The notes under the pieces: generated by a model
Seen by the model: the letters and a program-made list of their open reading frames with translations, nothing else
Databases searched by the model: none
What the model was told of the DNA's origin: nothing
Part shown: piece by piece, positions 8,127-19,300 of the stretch
Position numbering within the stretch: the first letter of the stretch is position 1
Layout of the letters: every line of letters starts with the position of its first letter
Program-made: the position numbers and the translations under genes
Source: Woeseiaceae bacterium
Lineage (GTDB): Bacteria > Pseudomonadota > Gammaproteobacteria > Steroidobacterales > Woeseiaceae
Assembly (NCBI GenBank): GCA_028280615.1
Contig: JANQLK010000009.1
Span: forward strand, 1 to 64,000
Length of the DNA stretch: 64,000 nucleotides
Direction: 5' to 3'

Positions 8127-10397
8127 CTAGTCGCCGAAATCGTAGCCGACGCTGAAACGTATCGAGCGGCCGAAGATCGGGCGGCCGTTCGGCGCGGCCG
8201 GGTTGCGCGGGTCGCCCTCGGTGATGCCGTCCGAGTCGTTCAGGTTGTCGGCGTGCAGCTGGAAGAACAGGCCCGAGTCGTGATTGACGATCACGCCCAG
8301 GTCCAGCTTCTCGTAGCTCGGCAGGACGACCGTGTTGGCGTTGTCCGCGAAACGATCGTCGACGAGCGTCAGCGCACCGTACACGGCGCCGTTCCACTCG
8401 CCGGCCAGGAAGTTCCACGTGGGCGCGATGCGCGCCTGGAAGTCCGGCTGGCGCAGAACCTTGTTGCCGACGTCGGTCAGCGTCGTCGACTCGGTGATCT
8501 CGGCGTCCTGCAGCGTCAGGATGACGTCGATGACGAAGTCGCCGAAGAAGACCGCGCCGTCCGCCTCGATGCCGATCGACTCGGTCTCGAAGGCCGCGGC
8601 CGGCACCGTGCCGCCGACGGTCGAGTTGAACGAGTCGTTGGTGTTGAAAAACGCCGTCGCATAGACCTCGAACATGTCGCCCGCGTACTTGACGCCGCCC
8701 TCGAGCTGCTGGACCGAGTTGACGGTGTCATTGCCCTCACGGATGTCGTCGAAGTGCGGAAACAGGAAGCCGTCGGAGTAGCGCGCGTATACACCCAGCT
8801 CGTCGTTGACGTCGAAGTTTGCCGCCACGGTCCATGCGAACTCGGTGTCGTCGACCTCGGTAGCGAGATCGGTCGTGCCGTCGGGGAAGCCGTCGCCGGA
8901 ATCGAGCACGTAGTCGACCTCGATCGACTCCGTGCGCACGCCGCCGTCGAGCCTGAGCTGGTCGGTGACGAACCATGAGTCGGCGAGATAGAACGCTTCG
9001 GCTCGCGCGTCGCCCGCCGACTGCAGGCCGAACAGGAAGCCGGCGTCGCCGCCGGCGTCAGCGATGTCGTCGGGCGTGATCGCCGGATCGAGCGGCTCGC
9101 CGTTGGCGACGTTGTGCACGGGCAGCGGGTTGCCGAGCGTCCACCAGTCGTTCGCGGACCACGACGACTGGTAGAAGCCAAACGTCACGTCGTGGTTCTC
9201 GAACTGTTTGTTGATGCTGATGTCGTTGATCTTCGCCTCGAGATCCTTGAGCACGACCCAGTGGCCGTAGGTCTGCACGAAGTCCGTGCCGGCGAGCGTC
9301 GCGCCGCTGACGGTCGTGACGGGGCCGCCGATGACGGCGCTCAGATCCGCGGCCGTGACGGGCCCGCCGGCCGGGACGAAGCCGAACGTGTTGGCGTCGC
9401 CCGACGTGAACGTGAACTGGTCGCGGATCGTCCAGTCATCGCCGAAGTCGAACTCGACGCTGCCGCCCGCCACGATGCCGTCCCAGCCGCGGCCGTTGCC
9501 GAAGTCGAAGACCTGGGTGTTGCCGGCCGGGTTTACCTGGATCTCGCGGAATCGCGTGGCGTTGCCGAGCTGCGCGAACTCGCCCAAGTCGTTGCCCGTG
9601 TTCAGCGCGAACGGCAGTACCCACTGACCGCTGTCGTCGGTGACGCGCGCGAACAGGTTGATCTCGCCCGTGTCGAACACGCGGTTCAGGTTCAGCGTGA
9701 ACTGGTTGCCCTCCTCGGCAGAGAACTGCGGGTCGCGGATGCCGTCGGCCGAGGTGATGTAGCCGCCGATCATGTAGTAGAGGTTCTCGGACAGCTCGCC
9801 GCTCAACACGCCGTCGAAGCGCTGGAGGCCGAAGTCCGCGGTCGTGTACTTGACCCGGCCCTCGGTGTATTCGCCGCCCTCCTTGAGTCGAAAGTTCACG
9901 GTCACGCCCGGTTCGCCCTTGCCGAACACGGCGTTCGGGCCGCCGCGCAGAGCCTCGACGCCGGCAATCGTCTCGTCGACGCGGAAGATGGACGACTGCT
10001 CGAAAAACGACAGCATCTCCGTGCCATAGATCGGCGTGCCGTTGATCGCGAGCAGGACGAACGGCGCGTCGCTGCCGCCAGGCAGGCCGCGCACGTCGAT
10101 GTTGGCGCCGGCGACGCCGCCGGAACTCTCGGCCCAGACGCCCGGCACGCTCTTGAACAGGTCGGCGGTGCTCTTCGGGTTGAACTTGGCGATGTCGTCG
10201 GGTGCCAGCGTCGTGATCGCGAAGCTCGCCTGCTGCTTCTGCACGCCGGCGCCACCGGGTGTGCCGACCGTGATGATCTCCTCGATTACTTCTTGTTCGC
10301 CGGTGTCCTGCGCGAACGCCCCGCCGGCGGGGCAGACGACAAGGAAAGCTGCGAGCGCAGCCAGGCGATGGGTTACATCGAATGCTTGCTTGGTCAT
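8127..10397 (-). CDS. TonB-dependent outer-membrane receptor
   Basis: This 756-residue receptor has a signal peptide, a TonB-box-like EIITVGT near the mature N-terminus, a plug domain (TADLFKSVPGVW, IDVRGLPGG, EALRGGPNAVFGKGEPG) and a 22-strand-type barrel ending in the aromatic-rich VGYDFGD. The ATG at 10397 is chosen because AAGGAG precedes it at good spacing; an upstream in-frame ATG would add 14 residues with no export character. It imports a substrate across the outer membrane using TonB energy; the substrate is unknown. It faces the sodium:solute symporter gene across a shared 309-base region. A matched outer- and inner-membrane uptake pair for one organic substrate, used by the nearby molybdenum hydroxylase, is plausible but inferred only from position. 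Confidence 0.88.
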   Translation of the reverse strand: MTKQAFDVTHRLAALAAFLVVCPAGGAFAQDTGEQEVIEEIITVGTPGGAGVQKQQASFAITTLAPDDIAKFNPKSTADLFKSVPGVWAESSGGVAGANIDVRGLPGGSDAPFVLLAINGTPIYGTEMLSFFEQSSIFRVDETIAGVEALRGGPNAVFGKGEPGVTVNFRLKEGGEYTEGRVKYTTADFGLQRFDGVLSGELSENLYYMIGGYITSADGIRDPQFSAEEGNQFTLNLNRVFDTGEINLFARVTDDSGQWVLPFALNTGNDLGEFAQLGNATRFREIQVNPAGNTQVFDFGNGRGWDGIVAGGSVEFDFGDDWTIRDQFTFTSGDANTFGFVPAGGPVTAADLSAVIGGPVTTVSGATLAGTDFVQTYGHWVVLKDLEAKINDISINKQFENHDVTFGFYQSSWSANDWWTLGNPLPVHNVANGEPLDPAITPDDIADAGGDAGFLFGLQSAGDARAEAFYLADSWFVTDQLRLDGGVRTESIEVDYVLDSGDGFPDGTTDLATEVDDTEFAWTVAANFDVNDELGVYARYSDGFLFPHFDDIREGNDTVNSVQQLEGGVKYAGDMFEVYATAFFNTNDSFNSTVGGTVPAAAFETESIGIEADGAVFFGDFVIDVILTLQDAEITESTTLTDVGNKVLRQPDFQARIAPTWNFLAGEWNGAVYGALTLVDDRFADNANTVVLPSYEKLDLGVIVNHDSGLFFQLHADNLNDSDGITEGDPRNPAAPNGRPIFGRSIRFSVGYDFGD

Positions 10398-10706
10398 CGT
10401 TTCGCTCCTTGGGTCGTGGAGTACGGCTGCGGCGAACAACGCCGAGCCGCTCCAGCGGCGCTGGCAGCGAAGACGCGCCGGCTACACGGCAGCCGGCGAA
10501 AAAGCAGACGTCTTGCCCCCCGTACGCCTGATTTCCTGTGGGAAAAAAACTACTCCTTTCAACAGAGTAATTCTATTGACAGCCCATCATAGTACGCGTT
10601 CAAGAGGTTTTCTTTATAAGAACATGTACTTATGCTCGTGACCGCTGTGCGAACAAGCTTCGCAAAAACGTAGCATCGCCGCTACAATGTCGCCGGGAGA
10701 CACGCC
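10398..10706. other. Divergent intergenic region, TonB receptor / symporter
   Basis: This 309-base spacer is much richer in A and T from about 10540 to 10640 than the flanking genes and must carry promoters for both genes. A TTGACA hexamer lies at about 10575-10580 and a TACAAT hexamer at 10683-10688; the latter is only about 19 bases from the symporter start, so it would give a very short leader. I do not see a confident operator. Confidence 0.4.
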
Positions 10707-12581
10707 ATGAGTTTCAATCCCGCGTACATCGACTTCCTGATCGTCGCCGCGTTCGTGATCTACAGCGTCAGCGTGGGTTTCCTGTCGCGCAAGCAGGCGT
10801 CGAAGGACCTCGACGAGTACTTCCTGGCCGGCCGCAGCGTATCCGGGACGAAGGCGGGCTTGAGCATGGCGGCGACGCAGTTCGCGGCCGACACGCCGCT
10901 GCTCGTCATGGGCCTGATCGCGGTCGGCGGCGTCTTCTCGCTATGGCGGCTGTGGATCTACGGGCTCGCGTTCCTGATGATGGGCTTTATCCTCGCGGCC
11001 GCGTGGCGACGCTCCGGCATTCTGACCGACGCCGAGCTCGTCATGACCCGCTACAGCGCGGAGGGCGCGCTCGCGCTGCGCGGCCTCAAGGCGATCTACT
11101 ACGGCACGATCATCAACTGCGTCGTCATGGCGTTCGTGCTGATCGCGGCCGTCCGGATCTTCGAGATCTTCCTGCCATGGAACGAGTGGCTGCCGGCCGG
11201 CATCTACGACGGCATCGCAAACGCGATCGCGTCGACCGGCCTCGAGATTTCGTCCGGCGTAACCGGCGTCGAACCGTTCGTCGCGACGACCAACAACGTC
11301 CTGAGCATCGTCGCGATGCTCGCGTTCGTCGCGCTGTATTCGACGACGGGCGGCCTGCGGAGTGTCATCGCGACCGACGTCGCGCAGCTTTTCCTGATGC
11401 TCGCCGGCACGGCGATATACGCGTGGCTCGCCCTCGACGCGGCCGGCGGCCTCCCCGGGCTGCCCGACCGACTGGTCGACATCTACGGCGCGGGTACGGC
11501 CGAGCGGTTCCTGAGCTTCGCGCCGAAGGCCGAGGATGCGCTGATGCCGTTCCTTGTCATCGTCGCGCTGCAGTGGTTTTTCCAGATGAACAGCGACGGC
11601 ACGGGTTACCTCGCGCAGCGGACGATGGCATGCCGGGATCATCGGCAGGCGCGGCTGGCGGCCGTCGTGTTCACGATGACGCAGATCGTCGTCCGCAGCC
11701 TCCTGTGGCTGTTGATCGGTGTGGCATTGCTTGTCGTCTACCCGTTCGACGCGTCGCTGCCGCTGACCGAGGCGGGTATCGGCGAACGCGAGCTGACGTT
11801 CGCGCTCGGCATGGACGAACTCCTGCCGGTCGGTGCCCGCGGCCTGATGCTGACGGGCATGCTCGCGGCGCTGGCGTCGACGCTCGACACGCATTTGAAC
11901 TGGGGTGCGAGCTACTGGAGCAACGACCTGTACAAGGGTATTTGGGTCGAGGGTATCCAGGGCCGCCGCGCCGACCAGCGGGAACTTGTCGTCGTCGCGC
12001 GGCTATCGAACATCGTCATCCTCGTGATCGCGCTGACGATCATGGTCAACCTGAAGTCGATCCAGACCGCCTGGCAGATCTCGCTCCTGTTCGGCGCGGG
12101 CACGGGCGCGGTCCTCGTGCTCCGCTGGCTCTGGGAGCGCATCAACCTGTGGTGCGAGGTAGCGGCGATCGTTACGTCGCTGATTCTCGCGCCGGTACTC
12201 ATCTATACCGTCGACGCCGAGTGGCTGCGCCTGCTGGCGATGTCGGCGGCATCGCTCGCCGTCGTCGTCGTGACGGCGTACGTCGCGCCGCCCACAAAGC
12301 CGGATAAACTCGTCGCGTTCTACGAGCGAGTCCGCCCGCCCGGCGCCTGGCGCCAGACCCTGGTCGCCGCCGGACGGGACCCGACCGCGGGCAGCAGCGA
12401 GTTCAGGCGCGACCTCTTGGGCCTCGCCGCCTGCGCGGTCAGCGTATACAGCTGGCTCGTCGGCTGCGGCTGGCTGCTCCTGGATACCGGACGCCTGCTG
12501 CCGGGTATCGTCGCGATACTCGTCGGCATTGCAGCCGTGCCGGTTTGGCTGCGGTCGTTGCGGGACGTCGGGACGCATTGA
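10707..12581 (+). CDS. Sodium:solute symporter (SSS family)
   Basis: This 624-residue polytopic protein has about 13-14 hydrophobic segments. Its N-terminus is typical of SSS transporters (short periplasmic start, first helix, then DEYFLAGRSV near residues 38-47 and the TQFAADTPL segment after it), and the middle carries the sodium-site helices (QMNSDGTGYLAQR, LASTLDTHLNWG). It would take up an organic solute with Na+ across the inner membrane. GGGAGA lies 7 bases upstream of the ATG. It is divergent from the TonB receptor and convergent with the molybdenum hydroxylase pair, with only 19 bases to the next gene end. The substrate cannot be read from sequence. Confidence 0.85.
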   Translation: MSFNPAYIDFLIVAAFVIYSVSVGFLSRKQASKDLDEYFLAGRSVSGTKAGLSMAATQFAADTPLLVMGLIAVGGVFSLWRLWIYGLAFLMMGFILAAAWRRSGILTDAELVMTRYSAEGALALRGLKAIYYGTIINCVVMAFVLIAAVRIFEIFLPWNEWLPAGIYDGIANAIASTGLEISSGVTGVEPFVATTNNVLSIVAMLAFVALYSTTGGLRSVIATDVAQLFLMLAGTAIYAWLALDAAGGLPGLPDRLVDIYGAGTAERFLSFAPKAEDALMPFLVIVALQWFFQMNSDGTGYLAQRTMACRDHRQARLAAVVFTMTQIVVRSLLWLLIGVALLVVYPFDASLPLTEAGIGERELTFALGMDELLPVGARGLMLTGMLAALASTLDTHLNWGASYWSNDLYKGIWVEGIQGRRADQRELVVVARLSNIVILVIALTIMVNLKSIQTAWQISLLFGAGTGAVLVLRWLWERINLWCEVAAIVTSLILAPVLIYTVDAEWLRLLAMSAASLAVVVVTAYVAPPTKPDKLVAFYERVRPPGAWRQTLVAAGRDPTAGSSEFRRDLLGLAACAVSVYSWLVGCGWLLLDTGRLLPGIVAILVGIAAVPVWLRSLRDVGTH

Positions 12582-12600
12582 GGCTTGAGGGCACCGGCAG

Positions 12601-13059
12601 TCACGCCGCGCGTGCCGCCCGCTTTATCGCTCGTCGTATGCGGTCGTAGGTGCCGCAGCGGCACAGGTTGCCCGACATGGCCGCGTCGATCGCGTCGGCA
12701 TCGGGTTCGGGCATGCGCTCGAGCAGGGCGGCGGCACTCATGAGCTGGCCCGCATGGCAGTAGCCGCACTGCGGAGCCATTTCGCGTGCCCATGCGGCCT
12801 TGAGTTTCGCGCCGATCCTTGTGGCGCCGAGACCTTCAACCGTCATGACGGGACGCTCGCCGACCGCGGCTACGGGCGTCAGGCAGGCACGGCGCGCGCT
12901 GCCGTCGATGAGGACCGTGCATGCCCCGCAGGTGCCCTGGCCGCAGCCGTACTTCGTACCCGTGAGATTCAGCTCGTCGCGCAGCGCCCACAAGAGCGGC
13001 ATGTTGCTGTCGACGTCGACGTCGTATCGATCGCCATTGATGTTCAGGCTGTACTTCAT
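12601..13059 (-). CDS. [2Fe-2S] small subunit of a xanthine dehydrogenase-family enzyme (IorA-like)
   Basis: This 152-residue protein has two [2Fe-2S] centres: a plant-ferredoxin-type motif [12 protein letters not shown] (about residues 38-49) and an all-helical domain with QCGYCHAGQ and NLCRCGTY. This is the electron-transfer small subunit of two-subunit molybdenum hydroxylases such as isoquinoline 1-oxidoreductase and aldehyde dehydrogenases. It overlaps the large-subunit gene by 4 bases (ATGA), so translation is coupled. The order is large subunit first, the opposite of the second pair at 37.9-40.5 kb. Electrons probably pass to a cytochrome c, since no FAD subunit is nearby. Confidence 0.9.
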   Translation of the reverse strand: MKYSLNINGDRYDVDVDSNMPLLWALRDELNLTGTKYGCGQGTCGACTVLIDGSARRACLTPVAAVGERPVMTVEGLGATRIGAKLKAAWAREMAPQCGYCHAGQLMSAAALLERMPEPDADAIDAAMSGNLCRCGTYDRIRRAIKRAARAA

Positions 13060-15227
13060 GTCACTTTTCCAAGCTGAATGCGATCGCCGGCCGGCAGACG
13101 GCGTATTCTCGGACCACCCGCTCTGGCGACCGCGTTCAGAAACGCCGGCGTCACGGACGGCAACGGCGGCTCGCCCATTCCGCCGGGCGCGGCATCGGAG
13201 TCCACGATGTGCACTTCTATGTCCGGGACTTCGTTCGTTCGCATGATCCGGCAGTTCGCGAAATTACGCGGCCACAGCTGCCCGTGCCGAACGTCGACAT
13301 CGCCCCACAGCGCGGAGCTCAGCCCGAAGATCACGCTGCCTTCCATCTGCGCCTTGACCGAGTCCGGCACGATGGCCAGCCCGCAGTCGACGACGGCGAC
13401 GACCTTGTTGATCGTCGCAACGGTCCCTTCGACGGACACGTCGACGGCGTGCGCGACGTAGGTATGAACGTCGGAGTAGCAGTGGCACGCCAGGCCCACC
13501 GCCCTGCCGGGCCGTCGTCGCGAGCCATAGGCACTGTGGCGGGCGGCCTCGCGCAGCACGTGCCGCAGCCGCTCCGCGACGACGTCCGATTCGTCGTTCG
13601 GATACGTCTCCACACGAAGATCGCGGCGCAGGAATCTCAGCCTGAGCTCGAGCGGATCGATGCCGAGATGCAGCGCGAACTCATCGAGCGCGCACTCGCT
13701 GGCAAACGCATGATGGTTCCTGTAGGTCCCCCGCCACCAGTTCAAGCGCACTTCGGGCACGTGGACGTCCCGCTGGCGGATTCGCAGATAGTCGAACGCA
13801 TACGGCAGGTCGGCCGCACCGAGTGCCGCCGCCCAGTCGTAGCCCATGTGCCGGAGCTGTGTCGGGTCCTGCTGGGCAAAGGCGGACGCGGCCGAATAGG
13901 CAAGATCCAGCGCGACCGCACGCCTGTCGCTGCTGCTCCGGAAGGCGAATCTGTGCCGGGTCGGCGGACGCACGCCGCCGTGCATCATGTCGTCCTCGCG
14001 CGTATACAGGAGCTGCACGGGCCATGGGACCTGTGCCGCGATTCGCGCGGCTTCGATCGCAAAGCCCCGCTCCAGCTTGCGGCCGAACGAGCCGCCGAGC
14101 AGGGTCGTGTGCACCGTGACGTTCTCGTCCGGCAAACCCAGCGCCTGCGCAGTCTCCCGCTTGAGCAGGCTCGCCATCTGGATCGGCCCCCACACGGTGC
14201 ATTGGCCGTCGGCAAGAACGGCCGTTGCGTTGACCGGCTCGATGGCCGCGTGCTGCGCCATGGGCATCTCGTAGACGAGCGTCAGGTCGAGCGCGGCATC
14301 GGCATCGATTTCGGTGCCCGCTTCCCGGACGAGCTTCGCGTCGCCGTCGTCCCATTGCGCGAGACGTGCCCGGATCACGGCGCTGCTGGCATCCGCGTGC
14401 CCGCCGAGCTGCCACTCCGGATGCAGGCGATCCCGCCCCTTAATCGCCGACCACGAATTGCGCGCGACGACGGCCACGGCGTTGTCGAGTTCGACGACCG
14501 CCTCGACGCCCGGCACGGCCAGGGGCGCCTGCCGGTCGTAGCGTTCGAGCGTGCCGCCCGGCACGGGCGATCGCGCGAGAACGGCAAACCGCATGCCCGG
14601 AAGACGAACATCCGTGCCGAATACGGCTCTGCCGCTCAGGAGTTCGTCGGTGTCGATACGGCCTCCCGCCTTGCCGACGAAGCGAAACTCGGCCGGATTC
14701 CTTAGCGGCGCGTCGTCGGGTACCTCGAGCAGCGAGGCTGCCGCGGCGAAATCACCGAGCGGCGCCGTGCGGCCGCTGGCCTCATGACGCAAGGCCGCCT
14801 CCCGAACGTCGATCTCCCCGGCAGGCACGCGCCACTCCGCGGCCGCGGCTTCTACCAGCATCTCGCGCGCGGTCGCGACGAGCGGCCGGTGCGCTCGCCA
14901 GAAGCCCGGGATCGCGTAGCTGCCGCCCGTGCCGACGTTGCCGAATCTGTCGAGCGTCGGCGCCTGCCGGAAGCTGATCTGCCCGAGGTCGGCTCCGAGC
15001 TCGTCCGCCACGATAGCCGCGATGGCAAGATGGATCTGCTGGCCCATCTCACATTTCTTCACCCAGAACGTAATGGCGTTGTCGGGCTCGATTTCGAGGT
15101 AAGCGTTGGGCCGGAATGCGTCGCGCTCGCGGGGCCCGACGGGGCCTGCGACGACGCCCGCGGCGAGGCACAACGACGTGCCGCCGAATGCCTTGATCAC
15201 GAAACGCCTGGAAACCCTGCTGTGCAC
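13056..15227 (-). CDS. Molybdopterin-binding large subunit, xanthine dehydrogenase family (IorB-like)
   Basis: This 723-residue catalytic subunit starts with a twin-arginine signal (SRRFVIK) and a hydrophobic stretch, so it is exported folded and acts in the periplasm. Family motifs include [44 protein letters not shown] (molybdopterin cytosine dinucleotide binding) and the C-terminal [13 protein letters not shown] with the catalytic base Glu. The enzyme would hydroxylate an N-heterocycle or oxidise an aldehyde using water as oxygen source. It overlaps its small subunit by 4 bases. The identity to the second large subunit in this window is clearly low, so the two probably have different substrates. 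The C-terminus is slightly shorter than usual but keeps all key motifs. Confidence 0.88.
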   Translation of the reverse strand: MHSRVSRRFVIKAFGGTSLCLAAGVVAGPVGPRERDAFRPNAYLEIEPDNAITFWVKKCEMGQQIHLAIAAIVADELGADLGQISFRQAPTLDRFGNVGTGGSYAIPGFWRAHRPLVATAREMLVEAAAAEWRVPAGEIDVREAALRHEASGRTAPLGDFAAAASLLEVPDDAPLRNPAEFRFVGKAGGRIDTDELLSGRAVFGTDVRLPGMRFAVLARSPVPGGTLERYDRQAPLAVPGVEAVVELDNAVAVVARNSWSAIKGRDRLHPEWQLGGHADASSAVIRARLAQWDDGDAKLVREAGTEIDADAALDLTLVYEMPMAQHAAIEPVNATAVLADGQCTVWGPIQMASLLKRETAQALGLPDENVTVHTTLLGGSFGRKLERGFAIEAARIAAQVPWPVQLLYTREDDMMHGGVRPPTRHRFAFRSSSDRRAVALDLAYSAASAFAQQDPTQLRHMGYDWAAALGAADLPYAFDYLRIRQRDVHVPEVRLNWWRGTYRNHHAFASECALDEFALHLGIDPLELRLRFLRRDLRVETYPNDESDVVAERLRHVLREAARHSAYGSRRRPGRAVGLACHCYSDVHTYVAHAVDVSVEGTVATINKVVAVVDCGLAIVPDSVKAQMEGSVIFGLSSALWGDVDVRHGQLWPRNFANCRIMRTNEVPDIEVHIVDSDAAPGGMGEPPLPSVTPAFLNAVARAGGPRIRRLPAGDRIQLGKVT

Positions 15228-15339
15228 GCCGCCTCCCCGGGAACGAAGCTCTGTGGGCAGCCTGCCGCGAGCGGCCTCCGACGGCTATCTCGCCGGGACG
15301 AAGGATGCGGTATTTGGGACCAGGGGACGGCGACGGCCG

Positions 15340-16194
15340 TCAGGAGTCGGACCGGGCCTCGATCGCCTCGAACACCTTGCTCCTGTAGGTCTTGCCGACC
15401 GGCAGCCTGGAGCCGGACCGAACGACGATGGATGGCCGCGTCCGCCCGCCGTGCAGCCCGGCAATCATGTCCCGGTTCACGAGATACGAGCGGTGCGCCC
15501 GCAGAAACAGTTCGTCGGGCAACAGGTCCTCGAGCTCCGCCATGCTCGTTCGCATGATGAAGGAGTTGCCGTCGATGAAGAACTCAACGTAGTTGCGTGC
15601 CGCCCTGGCCCATTCGATATCACGGGCGCTGATCCGCGTCCGGACCCGTCCTTTCCAGACCGGTAACGACACCGGATCGTCGTTCGGGACAGGCGCGTCC
15701 TTCGTCCTGGCACTGCGCAACGACGGATACAGGATCCAGAAGCCGGCGGCCACGAACAGCAGGTAGGTTCCACCCGCGATCGGCGCCATGCGATAGACCG
15801 CGGCCGTGAATGTCCAGCTCCCGCCGAGCGCGGTATCGGCGGAATAGGCGAACAGCGCCGCGCCCAGCACGGCCGCCGGGGCCGCGAGCAGCACGCCGAG
15901 CCGGATGGACGCGCGGCGCTCCACGAAGCGGATCAGCCAGAAGCAGGCGGGCAACAGCAGCGGCCACGCACCCCAGTGGACGAAGGCCCAGCGGAGCATG
16001 AGGCCGGGTTCGAAGGCGAAATCCCCGGCCACGAGTCCATGCAGGATGCAATACAACAGTGCCCCGGCGAACACGCAGCCCCACGCCAGCAGCAGGTGGA
16101 AACAGAACCTGCTATCGGTGCGTGCGGTGACGAACTGGGCAGCGTCGGGCGATTGCATGTCGTGACAAACTCGGGAGCCGGCCGTGTCGCTCAT
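15340..16194 (-). CDS. LytTR-type DNA-binding regulator with N-terminal membrane domain
   Basis: The C-terminal 100 residues form a LytTR domain (RISARDIEWARAARNYVEF, LPDELFLRAHRSYLVN, SGSRLPVGKTYR), which binds DNA through beta-strands. The N-terminal part has four hydrophobic helices, as in membrane-bound LytTR regulators without a receiver domain. I start at the ATG at 16194 (285 residues); the longer frame to 16476 runs antisense through the next gene and looks non-coding. It is divergent from the VPS10-like gene at 139 bases and could regulate that gene or the molybdenum hydroxylase pair downstream. The signal sensed is unknown. Confidence 0.82.
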   Translation of the reverse strand: MSDTAGSRVCHDMQSPDAAQFVTARTDSRFCFHLLLAWGCVFAGALLYCILHGLVAGDFAFEPGLMLRWAFVHWGAWPLLLPACFWLIRFVERRASIRLGVLLAAPAAVLGAALFAYSADTALGGSWTFTAAVYRMAPIAGGTYLLFVAAGFWILYPSLRSARTKDAPVPNDDPVSLPVWKGRVRTRISARDIEWARAARNYVEFFIDGNSFIMRTSMAELEDLLPDELFLRAHRSYLVNRDMIAGLHGGRTRPSIVVRSGSRLPVGKTYRSKVFEAIEARSDS

Positions 16195-16333
16195 AGTATA
16201 CGCCCCGGGTCGGCCGGCGGCCGCGAATCGAGCCCCACGCTCATAACGCCCATCCGTTGTATATTGTCCGCCCAGCCGGGCTAGCTCATCGGCGATACCA
16301 ACAACAACCACCTGAATCAGTAGGGGAGTCAGC

Positions 16334-19300
16334 ATGAAACCAGCCGCGATCCTGGCGTGCCTTTGCATGGCCGTCTCAGGCCCGATCCCAACCGCTAACG
16401 CCGACGAGGACGAGCGCGCGTTCTTCGACGGCATCGAGGCGCGCAACGTCGGGCCGTTTCGAGGCGGGCGGGCCACGGTAGCGGTCGGCGTGCGGCAGGA
16501 TCCGCACGTCTACTACATGGGAACGACCGGCGGCGTCTGGAAGACCGAAAACGCGGGCGCGAGCTGGTTTCCGGTCTCCGACGAGGACTTCGGCACGGCG
16601 GCCGTCGGCGCGATCGCCGTCGCGCCTTCCGACCCGAACGTCGTCGTGGTCGGCATGGGTGAATCCCCGTTTCGCAATATCGCCTCCTCGCAGGGCGACG
16701 GCGTTTACAAGTCGACCGACGCGGGCAGGAGCTGGACGCGAATCGGCTTCGAGGACCTGCGCCAGACCGGCGAGATCCGCATTCACCCGAACGACCCGGA
16801 CACGATCTGGGTGGCGGCCCAGGGCAATACCTACGCCGAGACCGATACGGGCGGCGTGTACAAGACGACCGACGGCGGCGAGAGTTGGCGGCGCGTGCTC
16901 GGGCCGATCAATGAGACCTCGGGCGCGGTCGACCTCGCGATCGATTACTCGAACCCGCGAATCCTCTACGCCGCAATGTGGGACAACCACCGCGACCCCT
17001 GGGCGCTGCGCTCGGGCGGCCCGGGCAGCGGCATCTGGCGCTCGACCGACGGCGGCGAGAGCTGGGAGCGGCTCAGCGAGGGCCTGCCCGACGGCATGGG
17101 CAAGATCGGCGTCGCCGTATCGCCCGCGAAACCCGGGCGCGCCTGGGCGATCGTCGAGGCCGAAGGCAAGGACGGCGGCCTGTACCGCAGCGACGATGGC
17201 GGCGATAGCTGGACGCAGGTAAACGGCGAGCGCGTGCTCATTGCGCGTTCCTGGTACTACATGCACATCTTCGCCGACCCGAATGACGAGAACACCGTGT
17301 ACGTCATGAACTCCCCGTTCATGAAGTCGATCGACGGCGGCAGGACCTTCGAAAGCGTTCCCGTTCCACACGTCGACAACCACTATCTCTGGATCAACCC
17401 CGACAACTCGGACTGGATGATCAACGCCAACGACGGCGGCGCGAACGTCTCGTTCGACGGCGGCACGACCTGGTCCCGGCAGGACAACCAGCCCACGGCG
17501 CAGTTCTACCGCGTCAACACCGACAACGCGTTCGAGTACCGGATTTACGGCGGCCAGCAGGACAACTCGACGGTCGCGATCAGGAGCCGCTCACGCGACG
17601 GCAGCATCGGCCGCGACGACTGGGAAGTACACGGCGGCTGCGAGAGCGCCTACGTGGCGATGGACCCCGACAACCCGCGCTACACCTACGGGAGCTGCCT
17701 GCTCGGATTCATCGACGAGTTCGATACCGAGACGCGCACAACCCGCTCGGTGAAAGCCTACGAAGAGGCCCCGCTGGGCGTCGAAGCACGCGACTCGAAG
17801 TACCGCTTCAACTGGAATCCGCCCGTGCACGTGTCGCTGCACGACCCGAAAGTGATCTATCACGCGGGCAACGTGCTGTTGAAGTCCGAGGACCGCGGCT
17901 TCAACTGGACCGAGGCTAGCCCCGACCTGACACGCAATGAAGTGGACAAGCAGGGCAAAGGCGCGGGCCCTTACACCAACGAGAACATCGAGCAGTACAA
18001 CACGATCTTCGCGCTCGCCGAGAGCCCGCACGGCGCCGGCACGCTCTACGTGGGCACCGACGACGGGCTCGTGCACGTCACGCGCGATGGCGGCGCGAAC
18101 TGGAGCGATATCACGCCGCGCGGCGTCGGCCGCGGCCTCGTCAACAGCATCGAAGTCTCGCCACACGACCCGGCCACGGTGTACGTCGTCGCCATGAAGT
18201 ACAAGGACGGCGATCTTCGCCCCTACGCCTGGCGCTCGACGAACTACGGCAGGAGCTGGTCATCGATTGCCGACGGCCTGCCCGAAGACCACTTCGTGCG
18301 GGTCGTCCGCGAGGACACCGAGCGCGAGGGACTGCTGTTTGCGGGTATGGAACGCGGACTGTACATGTCCATGAACGGCGGCGACGACTGGCAGCCGTTG
18401 CAGACCAACTTACCCGTCGTGCCGATCACCGACCTGATGATTCGCCGGCGGGACCTTGTGATTGCCACGCAGGGCCGCGCGTTCTGGGTCCTGGACGACA
18501 TCTCCGCGCTTCGCCAATTCGACAGCGCTCATGAGAACGCAGCCGCACACCTCTACGCGCCGATGCCGGCCTATCGCATGGCGCCGACGTCCAGCGGCTA
18601 CGGCGGCGGCGAGAGCGCGGCGCCCAGCGCGCCGCATGGCGCCGTTCTTTACTACAGCCTCGACGCTGAAGCCGACTTCGACGCGGAAGACGCGCCGCAA
18701 CTCAAAATTGAGATTCTGAACAGCAACGGCGACGTTATCCGAACGCTTGAAACCGATGCCGACGTCGGTATCGAGGGTGGCGAGATGCCTGGAGGCTACG
18801 CACTGCCCGCCCAGAAGGGCCTCAACCGCGCAGTCTGGGACTTAAGGACCGAGCGAACCGCGGAGATCGACTACGGCATGGTGTTCGGCGCCGGACCGGG
18901 CGAAAAGTCGATCGCGGGCTATCGCGTCGCGCCGGGCGAGTACGCGGTTCGATTGAGTTACGACGGTAACGTCCAGGAGCAGACCGTCGAGGTCATCTGG
19001 GACCCGATCAACCGCTACGACGACGCGAAGATCGCCGGGCAGCAGGCGTTCCTGCAAGAGACCTTCGGCATGATCGACGCGCTCTACGAACGCGTGGCCC
19101 AGCTTCAGAACATCCAGAAGCAGGTGGAGCTCCGCAAGACGATCGCCGAACAGGCGGACGACACCGAAGTTGCCGAAGCGGCCGCGGCGCTGCTCGAGGC
19201 ACTCGAGACCTGGCAGAAGGCCGTCACCACCCCCGAGCGCGAGACCTTTCAGGACGTGCTGAACTTCGCCCCCGAGATCGATGCGTTCCTGGCCAACGTC

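Noticed and set aside
9114-10592. Long open frame of 492 codons on the plus strand
   Set aside because: It runs antisense to the TonB receptor, has no ribosome binding site, is full of Arg, Ala and Val and matches no family. Similar long antisense frames occur over the NirS-side TonB receptor (44015-46255), over norB (47801-49867) and over the STAND-TPR gene (304-2025); all are products of high GC.
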